DNA from: an uncultured Ilumatobacter sp.
GTDB lineage: Bacteria; Actinomycetota; Acidimicrobiia; Acidimicrobiales; Ilumatobacteraceae
Length of the DNA stretch: 6,114 nt
Direction: 5' to 3'
Assembly: GCA_937905835.1 (NCBI GenBank)
Contig: CALCXK010000032.1
Coordinates: forward strand, 1 to 6,114
Positions 1 to 5,075 of the stretch are shown piece by piece (the stretch's first letter is position 1; every line of letters starts with the position of its first letter). The notes below the pieces were generated by a model, which made no database searches, was not told where the DNA came from, and saw nothing but the letters and a program-made list of their open reading frames with translations. The position numbers were made by a program, and so were the translations under genes.

Positions 1-6
1 CCCCAT

Positions 7-55
7 TTTTGTGTGAGCGATTGCGGCGTCGTTGCCCACTTCTCCTCACACAAAA
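7..55. repeat. 11-bp perfect inverted repeat downstream of the oxidoreductase gene
   Basis: TTTTGTGTGAG at 7-17 is the exact reverse complement of CTCACACAAAA at 45-55, with a 27-nt loop between them. It starts 17 nt beyond the stop codon of the minus-strand oxidoreductase, so it could form a hairpin at the end of that transcript. The stem is AT-rich, the loop is long and no clean U-tract follows, so it is not a classical intrinsic terminator. It could also be an operator for a gene to the left of the window. The pairing is certain; the role is inferred. Confidence 0.5.
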
Positions 56-72
56 CTCGTCCCGGCTGGTGC

Positions 73-1482
73 TCAGGTATCGAAGCCGATGCCCAGTCGG
101 CCGAGGAACTGGAGCCAGACGTTTTCACGGCCCTGCCGGTCATCGGCGCGTTGGATCGATTTCTTGGTGATGCCGACGACAGCTGAGCGCAGCGGTTCGG
201 GCGGGAACGGGAACGGTTTCGACCGAACCATCTCGAGTTCGGTTCGCTCCGTTTCGACACCGTCGACGAGGTCGAGGGCAACCTGCGCACCGAAGCGGCT
301 CGCCGCGACACCCAGCCCGGTGTAACCACCAACCCAGGCAAGCCGGTCGTTGAATCGTTGCCCCCACGCACAGGTGAAGCGCGACGTGGTGCCGATCGGG
401 CCACCCCAGCGATGAGTGAAGTTGAGGCCCTCGAGCTGCGGGAACGTCGAGAAGAACTGCTCGGCAAGTGCTCCGTGAGTCTGTGTGCTCTGCTCGTGCC
501 GGGCGTCAACGCTGCTGTTGAAATGGTAGGTGGCGTCGTAGCCACCCCACAGAATGCGACCGTCAGCGGTTCGCCGCGTGTAGTGGAACTGGTTCGCAGC
601 TTCGTCGATTCCTTCCCAGCGGCTCCACCCAACCGACGCCTGCTGCTCGCTGCTCAGTGGCTCGGTCATCAGGACATGGTCGTAGACCGGGATGATCCGT
701 CGGCGGCTGGCACGCACCGGACTGGGATACGCATTCGTCGCGACGATCACGCGATCGGCTCGCACCGACCCCGTCTCGGTCGCCACCCTGAGCCGCCCAT
801 CGAGCTCGTCGATGTCGGTGACGGGACTCTGTTCAAAAATGAGGCCACCGAGGTCGAGAACGAGTCGGGTCAGGCCCCACACGAGCTTGGCCGGATCGAC
901 GAGCCCGCCGTAGCCCTCTGAAAGCAGGGCGCCGATATACAGCGGCGAGTCGATTCGGGCACGTGTCTCGTCAGCGTCAAGCATTCGGACGTTGTCACCC
1001 GTGCCGATGAGCACGGGGATCCCTTCAGCGAGGTCCTCAAGTTGCCATTCCTCAGTGGCGACGTCGAGCCAGTCGACCGAGCGGTAGTCGGCGTCGATGC
1101 GATGGTCAATGAGGCATTGTTGGAGGTCGGCGAAATTCTGGTCGCCAAGGCGGACAATCGAGTCGAGTTCGTCGGGCCAATGCCGGTGGGCATTTTCGGC
1201 GCCGTGAGCGATCGATGCGTCGAGCATTCCGCCGTTTCTCGTGCTCGCCCCGCAGCCCACAGCGCCCGCCTCGACAATCACGACTCGGCGGCCAGGTGCT
1301 GCAGTCAGTGCGTGGATTGCCGCCCACAGCCCAGTAAATCCGCCACCGACGACGACGAGGTCGGCGGCGATCTGCCCACTCAGCCGCTGCGCACCAACTG
1401 GGGCATCCGGCCGATCGGTCCAGAACACCTCAGGACGCGCTGCAGACAGCGCCGTCTCAGGTGACCATCCGTGCAGAGCCAT
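73..1482 (-). CDS. FAD-dependent amine/amino-acid oxidoreductase (DadA/PuuB-like, DAO fold)
   Basis: This 469-residue protein is probably a soluble flavoprotein oxidising an amine or amino acid C-N bond; the exact substrate cannot be read from the sequence. Near the N-terminus the Rossmann FAD motif VVVGGGFTG lies at about residues 43-51. The ribose-binding glutamate (VVIVEAG, about 67-73) and the CGASTRNGG loop (about 77-85) follow, as in gamma-glutamylputrescine oxidase and related DAO proteins. The second FAD-contacting segment, GGYTGLGVAASRFGAQ, lies at about 385-400. The C-terminal tail with FPFPPEPLR and LGIGFD is familiar from this subfamily. There is no signal peptide or membrane helix. 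I chose the ATG at 1482 because GAGAG lies 8 nt upstream and a GAGAAT -10-like element 5 nt upstream; a GTG at 1506 would add eight residues but overlaps the divergent gene. The family is secure; 'PuuB-like' rests on motif memory. Confidence 0.9.
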   Translation of the reverse strand: MALHGWSPETALSAARPEVFWTDRPDAPVGAQRLSGQIAADLVVVGGGFTGLWAAIHALTAAPGRRVVIVEAGAVGCGASTRNGGMLDASIAHGAENAHRHWPDELDSIVRLGDQNFADLQQCLIDHRIDADYRSVDWLDVATEEWQLEDLAEGIPVLIGTGDNVRMLDADETRARIDSPLYIGALLSEGYGGLVDPAKLVWGLTRLVLDLGGLIFEQSPVTDIDELDGRLRVATETGSVRADRVIVATNAYPSPVRASRRRIIPVYDHVLMTEPLSSEQQASVGWSRWEGIDEAANQFHYTRRTADGRILWGGYDATYHFNSSVDARHEQSTQTHGALAEQFFSTFPQLEGLNFTHRWGGPIGTTSRFTCAWGQRFNDRLAWVGGYTGLGVAASRFGAQVALDLVDGVETERTELEMVRSKPFPFPPEPLRSAVVGITKKSIQRADDRQGRENVWLQFLGRLGIGFDT

Positions 1483-1498
1483 GTGGCATTCTCTCAGC
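1483..1498. promoter_or_regulatory. 16-bp bidirectional start region with overlapping -10-like elements
   Basis: The minus gene starts with ATG at 1482 and the plus gene probably with GTG at 1499, leaving 16 bp. On the plus strand CATTCT (1487-1492) lies 6 nt before the GTG. On the minus strand GAGAAT (1493-1488) lies 5 nt before the ATG. Both keep the A2 and T6 of the actinobacterial TANNNT element, and they occupy almost the same base pairs. Any -35 element would lie inside the opposite gene. Known: symmetrical -10 sequences can drive divergent transcription. That this one does is inferred. Confidence 0.4.
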
Positions 1499-1897
1499 GT
1501 GTTCACCGAAACCGGCGGGAAACCACCGCCCGCTTATCTCTTTGTGTACGGCACCCTGCAGCCGGGCGACGTTCGCTGGCACTTCCTCGAACCCTTCGTT
1601 GTCGACGAAGGCTGGGCTGACAGCGCCCCCGGCCAGGTGTTCGACACCGGACTCGGGTATCCCGGCGCTCAGTTCGACAGCACGAGCAGCAGCGCGGTGA
1701 TCGGACGAACGTACGCGCTGCTCGAATCATCGATCGGTCGATGTCTCGAAGTGCTCGATGCCGAAGAGGGAACGGTCGGAGGCGACTATTGTCGAATCGC
1801 GATCACGACTGCCAAAGGCGTACGTGCGTGGGCCTACCAATACGGCGGTGGGCTCGAACTGACGCTCATTGAAAGCGGCAATTGGTTCGAGCGCTGA
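1499..1897 (+). CDS. gamma-glutamylcyclotransferase-like (AIG2/GGCT fold) protein
   Basis: This small cytosolic protein (132 residues from the GTG) belongs to the fold that removes gamma-glutamyl groups from amines, amino acids or antibiotics as 5-oxoproline. The signature YLFVYGTLQPG lies at residues 13-23, where the YGTL loop holds the glutamyl moiety. The segment LDAEEG (86-91) supplies a candidate general-acid/base glutamate at Glu90, followed by YCR (97-99). A typical closing element, ESGNWF, is at 125-130. The length suits a single-domain member. The start is uncertain: an in-frame ATG at 1481 adds six residues, but its A overlaps the minus gene's start codon (CATG), and no ribosome-binding site is evident before either. 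GTG 1499 is preferred because CATTCT lies 6 nt upstream, as expected for a leaderless mRNA. Divergence from a PuuB-like oxidase hints at gamma-glutamylamine chemistry. Family confidence is good; the substrate is unknown. Confidence 0.8.
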   Translation: MFTETGGKPPPAYLFVYGTLQPGDVRWHFLEPFVVDEGWADSAPGQVFDTGLGYPGAQFDSTSSSAVIGRTYALLESSIGRCLEVLDAEEGTVGGDYCRIAITTAKGVRAWAYQYGGGLELTLIESGNWFER

Positions 1898-1931
1898 CGA
1901 CGAGCAAACCTACGACTGCCCATCCGGTCAA

Positions 1932-2048
1932 TCAACTGAACCGCTCGCTCTCAAATAGCTGAGAGCGCAGGTCCAGCGTGCCGTCCACGTGGGCACGCGC
2001 CTTCTCAAGGCGACGGGCCTGCAAGCGGCGGAAGATAACTCGATCTTC
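1932..2048 (-). other. short open segment, possible coding remnant
   Basis: On the minus strand a stop-free stretch of 38 codons runs from just after a TGA (2049-2051) to a TGA at 1932-1934. Its translation is rich in Arg, Glu and Leu (for example FRRLQARRLEKARAH and then LRSQLFESERFS) and reads like the end of a helical protein. It has no ATG and no ribosome-binding site, and I do not recognise a family. It is in the same frame as the LLM gene upstream but is separated from it by two stops. The same bases form the hairpin cluster, which may by itself explain the composition. Confidence 0.15.
1946..2048. terminator. cluster of four perfect hairpins between convergent genes
   Basis: Four perfect inverted repeats follow one another. 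CGCTCTCA/TGAGAGCG lies at 1946-1953/1960-1967 (6-nt loop). GCGTGCC/GGCACGC lies at 1976-1982/1992-1998 (9-nt loop). CGCCTT/AAGGCG lies at 1998-2003/2007-2012 (3-nt loop). GAAGAT/ATCTTC lies at 2031-2036/2043-2048 (6-nt loop). The cluster starts 48 nt after the stop of the plus gene and 42 nt after that of the minus gene, so it sits nearly midway between two convergent ends. A bidirectional transcription terminator is the simplest reading. No stem is followed by a run of T on either strand, so Rho-independent termination of the textbook kind is not assured. Confidence 0.5.
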
Positions 2049-2090
2049 TCACCGAGTGGGTACACGCGGCTCGCCGTGCTCGCAGAACAA

Positions 2091-2990
2091 TCAGCTGGGT
2101 GCAAGAAGTTCGAGCGCGTTCCAGTCGATGTCGGCTGACATGTCGGGGTTGACCGGCTGCACACAGACATGGTCGGCGCCAGCGTCGTAATGCGCCTGCA
2201 CACCAGCGCGCACGCGGTCCTCGTCACCCCACACGACCACTGCATCGACAAAGCGGTGCGCACGCTGTTCGATCTCTTGGTCGGTGAAGCCGAGTCGGAT
2301 CCAGTTGTTGCGATAGTTCGGCAGCGCCGCGTAACGATCGATCTGCTGATTGCCGGCCGCACGTGCCGCGTCGGCATCAGTCGTGAACACCACCTTCTGC
2401 TCAACACACAGCAGTGCACCAGGCCCAATGGCTTCACGGGCCATCGCGGTGTGCTCCGGTGTCGTCCAGTACGGGTGTGCGCCGTCGGCCGCCGTTGCCG
2501 ACAGTTCAAGCATCTTCGGGCCCAGCGCGGCGAGCAGGACGAGCGGCTCGTCGTCGGGTGCGATACCCCGGTACGGCTGGGTCTTCATTGCTGCGAGGTA
2601 GTCCCGCATCTTGGTCAGCGGCTTGGAGTAGTCGAGGCCTCGCAGCCCAGCGACCAACGGGCCGTGACTCACGCCCAGGCCGAGCACAAAGCGACCTCCC
2701 GTCTGCTCGGCGAGCGTGTTTGCTGCTTGCTTCATCGGCCCAGAGTGACGGTGGAAAATGTTGGCAATGCCGGTGGCGTACTGCAACGTCGTTGTCTGCG
2801 AGGCGAGCCATGCCATGTGTGCAAACGGGTCGCGGCCCACGGTGTCGGGAAGCCACAACGTCGAGTAACCGAGCGATTCGATGCGACCAGCAGCCTCAGC
2901 TGCCTGCCCTGACGACATCCCGTCGGTGAAGTACCAGACACCTGTCGTGGACAGTCGGTCGCGTGCGGTGGTGCCCGTAGCAGTAGTCAT
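2091..2990 (-). CDS. LLM-class F420-dependent oxidoreductase (MSMEG_4141-like)
   Basis: This 299-residue protein has the single-domain bacterial-luciferase TIM-barrel layout. Visible landmarks are GVWYFTDG (about 17-24), LGYSTLWLPD (40-49), the early-strand segment YATGIANIFHRH (71-82), FVLGLGVSHGP (101-111), the conserved AALGPKMLELSA stretch (154-165) and DGAHPYWTTPEHT (169-181). The segment AGADHVCVQPV near the C-terminus (270-280) is the last barrel strand. The pattern and length match the actinobacterial MSMEG_4141 family as I remember it, whose members are expected to bind reduced or oxidised F420; the substrate is unknown. FMN use cannot be excluded from sequence alone. The ATG is favoured because TAAGGT lies 6 nt upstream, readable either as a -10 of a leaderless transcript or as an AAGG ribosome site. 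The gene converges on the cyclotransferase and diverges from the hydrolase. Confidence 0.9.
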   Translation of the reverse strand: MTTATGTTARDRLSTTGVWYFTDGMSSGQAAEAAGRIESLGYSTLWLPDTVGRDPFAHMAWLASQTTTLQYATGIANIFHRHSGPMKQAANTLAEQTGGRFVLGLGVSHGPLVAGLRGLDYSKPLTKMRDYLAAMKTQPYRGIAPDDEPLVLLAALGPKMLELSATAADGAHPYWTTPEHTAMAREAIGPGALLCVEQKVVFTTDADAARAAGNQQIDRYAALPNYRNNWIRLGFTDQEIEQRAHRFVDAVVVWGDEDRVRAGVQAHYDAGADHVCVQPVNPDMSADIDWNALELLAPS

Positions 2991-2996
2991 GCTGAG

Positions 2997-3002
2997 ACCT
3001 TA
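2997..3002 (-). promoter_or_regulatory. -10 element (TAAGGT) of the first LLM gene
   Basis: TAAGGT on the minus strand fits TANNNT and ends 6 nt before the ATG at 2990, the spacing expected if transcription begins at the start codon. The same bases include AAGG, so a ribosome-binding-site reading competes. Confidence 0.4.
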
Positions 3003-3130
3003 CGGAACTGCAGCCTCCAACTTCGGGCTGACTGATTGTCAACTCGTCGAAGTCGGCCACGTCACGACCTGCCACTGCCGACCTCCTCACACAACGCAAG
3101 CCGTGATTCTTCAGCACCGGAGCCTGCCGC

Positions 3131-3136
3131 TAGTTT
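3131..3136 (+). promoter_or_regulatory. -10 element (TAGTTT) of the hydrolase gene
   Basis: TAGTTT fits TANNNT and is separated by 8 nt (GATCTGCC) from the GTG at 3145. No Shine-Dalgarno sequence lies in between, so a leaderless or near-leaderless mRNA is likely. The -35 region around 3107-3113 (TTCTTCA) is weak. Confidence 0.5.
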
Positions 3137-3144
3137 GATCTGCC

Positions 3145-3963
3145 GTGAGCACAGCGACGATCAGCCTCGGTACAACACGCGATGGGCTTGACCAGCTCAG
3201 GCGGCACTGGACTGTCGACGCTCCCAAAGCAGCAATCCTGCTTGTGCACGGCATCGGCGAACACTCCGGCCGCTACGAACACGTGGGCGAGGCACTCGCT
3301 GCTGCTGGCTACGACACGCTCGGTTTCGACCAGCGGGGTTTCGGCAAGTCCGGCGGCCGTCGCGCCTTCGTCACTCATTTCACCGAGTTCGTTGACGACA
3401 TTGCCGACCTGCTCGCCGTGCGGCGCGAACTTGGGGTCCCGGTCGTCTTGATGGGCCATTCGTTGGGTGGCCTGATCTCGGCGGCGTACCTGGTGAGCGA
3501 CTCTCCGCAGCCTGACCTTGCCGTGCTGAGCGCTCCGGCCCTCAGTGCCGAGATCCCACGGTGGCAACGCGTGGCCATACCGGTACTCAGCCGCGTTGTA
3601 CCGAAGCTCTATGTGAAATCAGACTTCGACGGGTCGATCCTGACACGCGACGTCGACGTCCAGAAACGCTATGACAATGATCCGCTCCGTGTTGGCGGCT
3701 CGACTGCCGCGCTCGGCCGCCAAATCCTTGCTGCAATGAAGGCGACCTCGGCATCAATCGAAGAAATCACACTGCCCACCTACGTGCTGCACGGCGACGC
3801 CGACACGCTCGTGCCACCGTCGGCATCAGAGCCAATCGGCCAACTCCCCAACGTCACGCGCAAGTTGTGGGTCGGCCTCCGCCACGAATGCATGAACGAG
3901 CCCGAGTGGCCTGAAGTCGTCGCGGGCATCACCAACTGGCTCGACGCTCACATGCCGTCCTGA
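3145..3963 (+). CDS. alpha/beta hydrolase, monoacylglycerol-lipase/lysophospholipase-like
   Basis: This 272-residue soluble hydrolase resembles the Hydrolase_4 (serine aminopeptidase S33-like) family, typified by monoacylglycerol lipase, which cleaves acyl esters of glycerol or lysolipids. The oxyanion-hole segment LLVHGIGEHSGRY lies at about residues 32-44. FDQRGFGKSGG (61-71) is typical of the family. The nucleophile elbow GHSLGG (104-109) places the catalytic serine at 106. VLHGDADTLVPP (214-225) supplies the acid, probably Asp220, and GLRHECMNE (244-252) supplies His247. The triad is therefore complete and in order. There is no signal peptide or lipid anchor. The GTG start follows a TAGTTT -10 element and gives the usual family length. 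It is transcribed away from the first LLM gene, with its own promoter. The fold and catalytic type are secure; the natural substrate is not known. Confidence 0.92.
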   Translation: MSTATISLGTTRDGLDQLRRHWTVDAPKAAILLVHGIGEHSGRYEHVGEALAAAGYDTLGFDQRGFGKSGGRRAFVTHFTEFVDDIADLLAVRRELGVPVVLMGHSLGGLISAAYLVSDSPQPDLAVLSAPALSAEIPRWQRVAIPVLSRVVPKLYVKSDFDGSILTRDVDVQKRYDNDPLRVGGSTAALGRQILAAMKATSASIEEITLPTYVLHGDADTLVPPSASEPIGQLPNVTRKLWVGLRHECMNEPEWPEVVAGITNWLDAHMPS

Positions 3964-3973
3964 GTTCCACGCC

Positions 3974-4046
3974 CGACGACGAACGAAATCGCCGGCCTCA
4001 TCGGTAAAGAACTCGCCACTAGCGAAACCGATTTCGGCGATCGTCG
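3974..4046. repeat. long imperfect inverted repeat after the hydrolase gene
   Basis: Two 18-nt arms (3974-3991 and 4029-4046) pair over 14 positions. An outer 6-bp CGACGA/TCGTCG and an inner 8-bp CGAAATCG/CGATTTCG are separated by a symmetric 4-nt internal mismatch, around a 37-nt loop. The loop has a small TCGC-CACTA-GCGA hairpin (4013-4025). The structure begins 10 nt after the hydrolase stop and could terminate or stabilise that transcript. There is no U-tract. The remainder of the gap to the next gene (4047-4142) holds only the next promoter and a GGAGGAG (4093-4099) with no start codon at a usable distance. Confidence 0.5.
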
Positions 4047-4130
4047 TACATCCAGGGCTGTGGCACTGTTCGCGGATGGCTTCGCAGGGCGCGGAGGAGT
4101 ACGGCTTTCGAATCGACTCGGCTGTCGCAC

Positions 4131-4136
4131 TAGCTT
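4131..4136 (+). promoter_or_regulatory. -10 element (TAGCTT) of the second LLM gene
   Basis: TAGCTT fits TANNNT and ends 6 nt (GGGCCC) before the ATG at 4143, with no ribosome-binding site in between. TTCGAA at 4107-4112 is a weak -35 candidate with an 18-nt spacer. This supports a leaderless transcript starting at the ATG. Confidence 0.5.
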
Positions 4137-4142
4137 GGGCCC

Positions 4143-5000
4143 ATGGACATCGGCGTCACCATCTTCCCGACCGACCAGACGATCAATCCCGTCGAACTGG
4201 CCAAAGAGACGGAGGCCCACGGGTTTGAATCGCTCTGGTTCCCCGAGCACTCGCATATTCCGACCAGTCGGGCGACACCTTGGGGTGGCCGCGAGGGAGC
4301 TCCCCCGCTTCCCGAGTTCTACTGGCGCACACACGACCCCTTCGTCACGCTCGGGGCCTGCGCGTCGGTCACCAACACCATCAAACTCGGCACCGGCATC
4401 TGCCTGGTTGCGCAACGTGACCCCATCCACACCGCCAAGGAAGTCGCCAGCGTCGACTCCCTCTCCGACGGCCGCATGCTGTTCGGGATCGGGTACGGCT
4501 GGAACAAGGAAGAGATGGCACAGCACGGCACTGCCTACGGCGAACGCCGGGAATTGCTGCGCGAGAACATCCTGGCAATGAAGGCGCTGTGGACGCAGGA
4601 CGAAGCATCGTTCGTCGGCGACAAGGTGCAGATCGAGCCGAGCTGGGCGTGGCCGAAGCCAACGCAGAAGCCGGGTCCCCCCGTCATCCTCGGAGGCGCC
4701 GCTGGCCCAAAAACTGCTGCCCACATTGCCGAGTTCTGCGACGGCTGGATGCCGATCGGTGGCCGTCACGGCATCGACGGTTGGGCCAACGTCGTCAAAG
4801 CATGTGAAGACATCGGGCGCAATCCGGCAGAGATCGAACTCGGAATGTTCGGTGTGCCCGACAGCGAAGAAAAGCTCACCGCACTGGCCGAGCAGGGGCT
4901 TAAGCGAGCGGTGTTCATTCTGTCACAGGGCCCGCGTGACGACGTCATGGCGGACCTCGAACGGTTCGCCCCGTTCATCGACGCCATGCGCGACGCCTGA
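4143..5000 (+). CDS. LLM-class F420-dependent oxidoreductase (Rv2161c-like)
   Basis: This is a 285-residue single-domain luciferase-like TIM-barrel protein. Its N-terminus, MDIGVTIFPTD, starts directly with the first barrel strand. GFESLWFPEHSHIP (27-40) and the RTHDPFVTLG segment (62-71) are followed by IKLGTGICLVAQRDPI (80-95), typical of the Rv2161c-type family. Next come SLSDGRMLFGIGYGWNKEE (106-124) and the phosphate-contacting VILGGAAGPK (181-190). The chain ends shortly after RAVFILSQGPRDDV (255-268). The family is expected to use F420 as hydride carrier; substrate and direction of the reaction are unknown. It differs clearly in sequence from the LLM protein at 2091-2990, so the two are not a recent tandem duplication. 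It is transcribed from its own promoter and converges on the SMP-30-like gene. Confidence 0.92.
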   Translation: MDIGVTIFPTDQTINPVELAKETEAHGFESLWFPEHSHIPTSRATPWGGREGAPPLPEFYWRTHDPFVTLGACASVTNTIKLGTGICLVAQRDPIHTAKEVASVDSLSDGRMLFGIGYGWNKEEMAQHGTAYGERRELLRENILAMKALWTQDEASFVGDKVQIEPSWAWPKPTQKPGPPVILGGAAGPKTAAHIAEFCDGWMPIGGRHGIDGWANVVKACEDIGRNPAEIELGMFGVPDSEEKLTALAEQGLKRAVFILSQGPRDDVMADLERFAPFIDAMRDA

Positions 5001-5023
5001 CCTGACGCGCCTCCAGTCCGCAC

Positions 5024-5075
5024 CCGACCGAAGAGCTCATTGTCACACCGAGGTCAGACCGTTAGGGGCGGTCGG
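5024..5075. terminator. inverted repeats between convergent genes
   Basis: CGGTCGG at 5069-5075 can pair with CCGACCG at 5024-5030 (7 bp, 38-nt loop). Alternatively its first five bases pair with GACCG at 5057-5061 (7-nt loop). The odd palindrome GGTC-A-GACC lies at 5052-5060. The right arm falls in the last codons of the SMP-30-like gene. Position between two convergent stops suggests a weak shared terminator, but no U-tract is present. The 61-bp gap has no other content. Confidence 0.25.

Larger units (their letters stand above)
2991..3144. promoter_or_regulatory. divergent control region between LLM oxidoreductase and hydrolase genes
   Basis: This 154-bp stretch holds the promoters of both flanking genes and has no convincing ORF. 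Besides the two -10 elements listed separately it contains the dyad TGAC-TGATT-GTCA (3029-3041), whose minus-strand reading gives a perfect TTGACA at 3042-3037. It also has a 6-bp dyad, GTCGGC (3052-3057)/GCCGAC (3077-3082), with a 19-nt spacer. The TTGACA is 34 nt from the TAAGGT element, too far to serve as its -35. Either dyad could be a regulator site; no regulator gene lies in the window. Confidence 0.4.

Noticed and set aside
358..921. A 187-codon open frame on the plus strand, opposite the FAD oxidoreductase
   Set aside because: No start signal or motif; the opposite strand carries continuous FAD-oxidoreductase motifs across the same bases.
1241..1498. Longer N-terminus for the cyclotransferase, reading from 1241
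   Set aside because: The extension would lie inside the opposite-strand oxidoreductase and looks like unstructured shadow sequence; the fold's first strand begins only at about 1535.
2169..2912. A 247-codon open frame on the plus strand, antisense to the first LLM gene
   Set aside because: Its translation is low in recognisable structure and lies wholly opposite a well-supported LLM gene; it is a codon-bias shadow.
3037..3042. Perfect TTGACA on the minus strand as a -35 for the first LLM gene
   Set aside because: The spacer to the TAAGGT element is 34 nt, and nothing -10-like lies at 16-18 nt.
42..3094. The 12-mer CTCCTCACACAA occurs at 42-53 and again at 3083-3094, both non-coding
   Set aside because: One shared 12-mer in about 6 kb is near chance expectation, and the flanks do not match.
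4093..4099. Strong Shine-Dalgarno-like GGAGGAG upstream of the second LLM gene
   Set aside because: There is no ATG, GTG or TTG at a suitable distance, and it is too far (43 nt) from the ATG at 4143 to act on it.
3948..4769. A 273-codon open frame on the minus strand, antisense to the second LLM gene
   Set aside because: It overlaps a clearly recognisable LLM protein, its translation resembles no family I know, and long antisense open frames are common in GC-rich genes.
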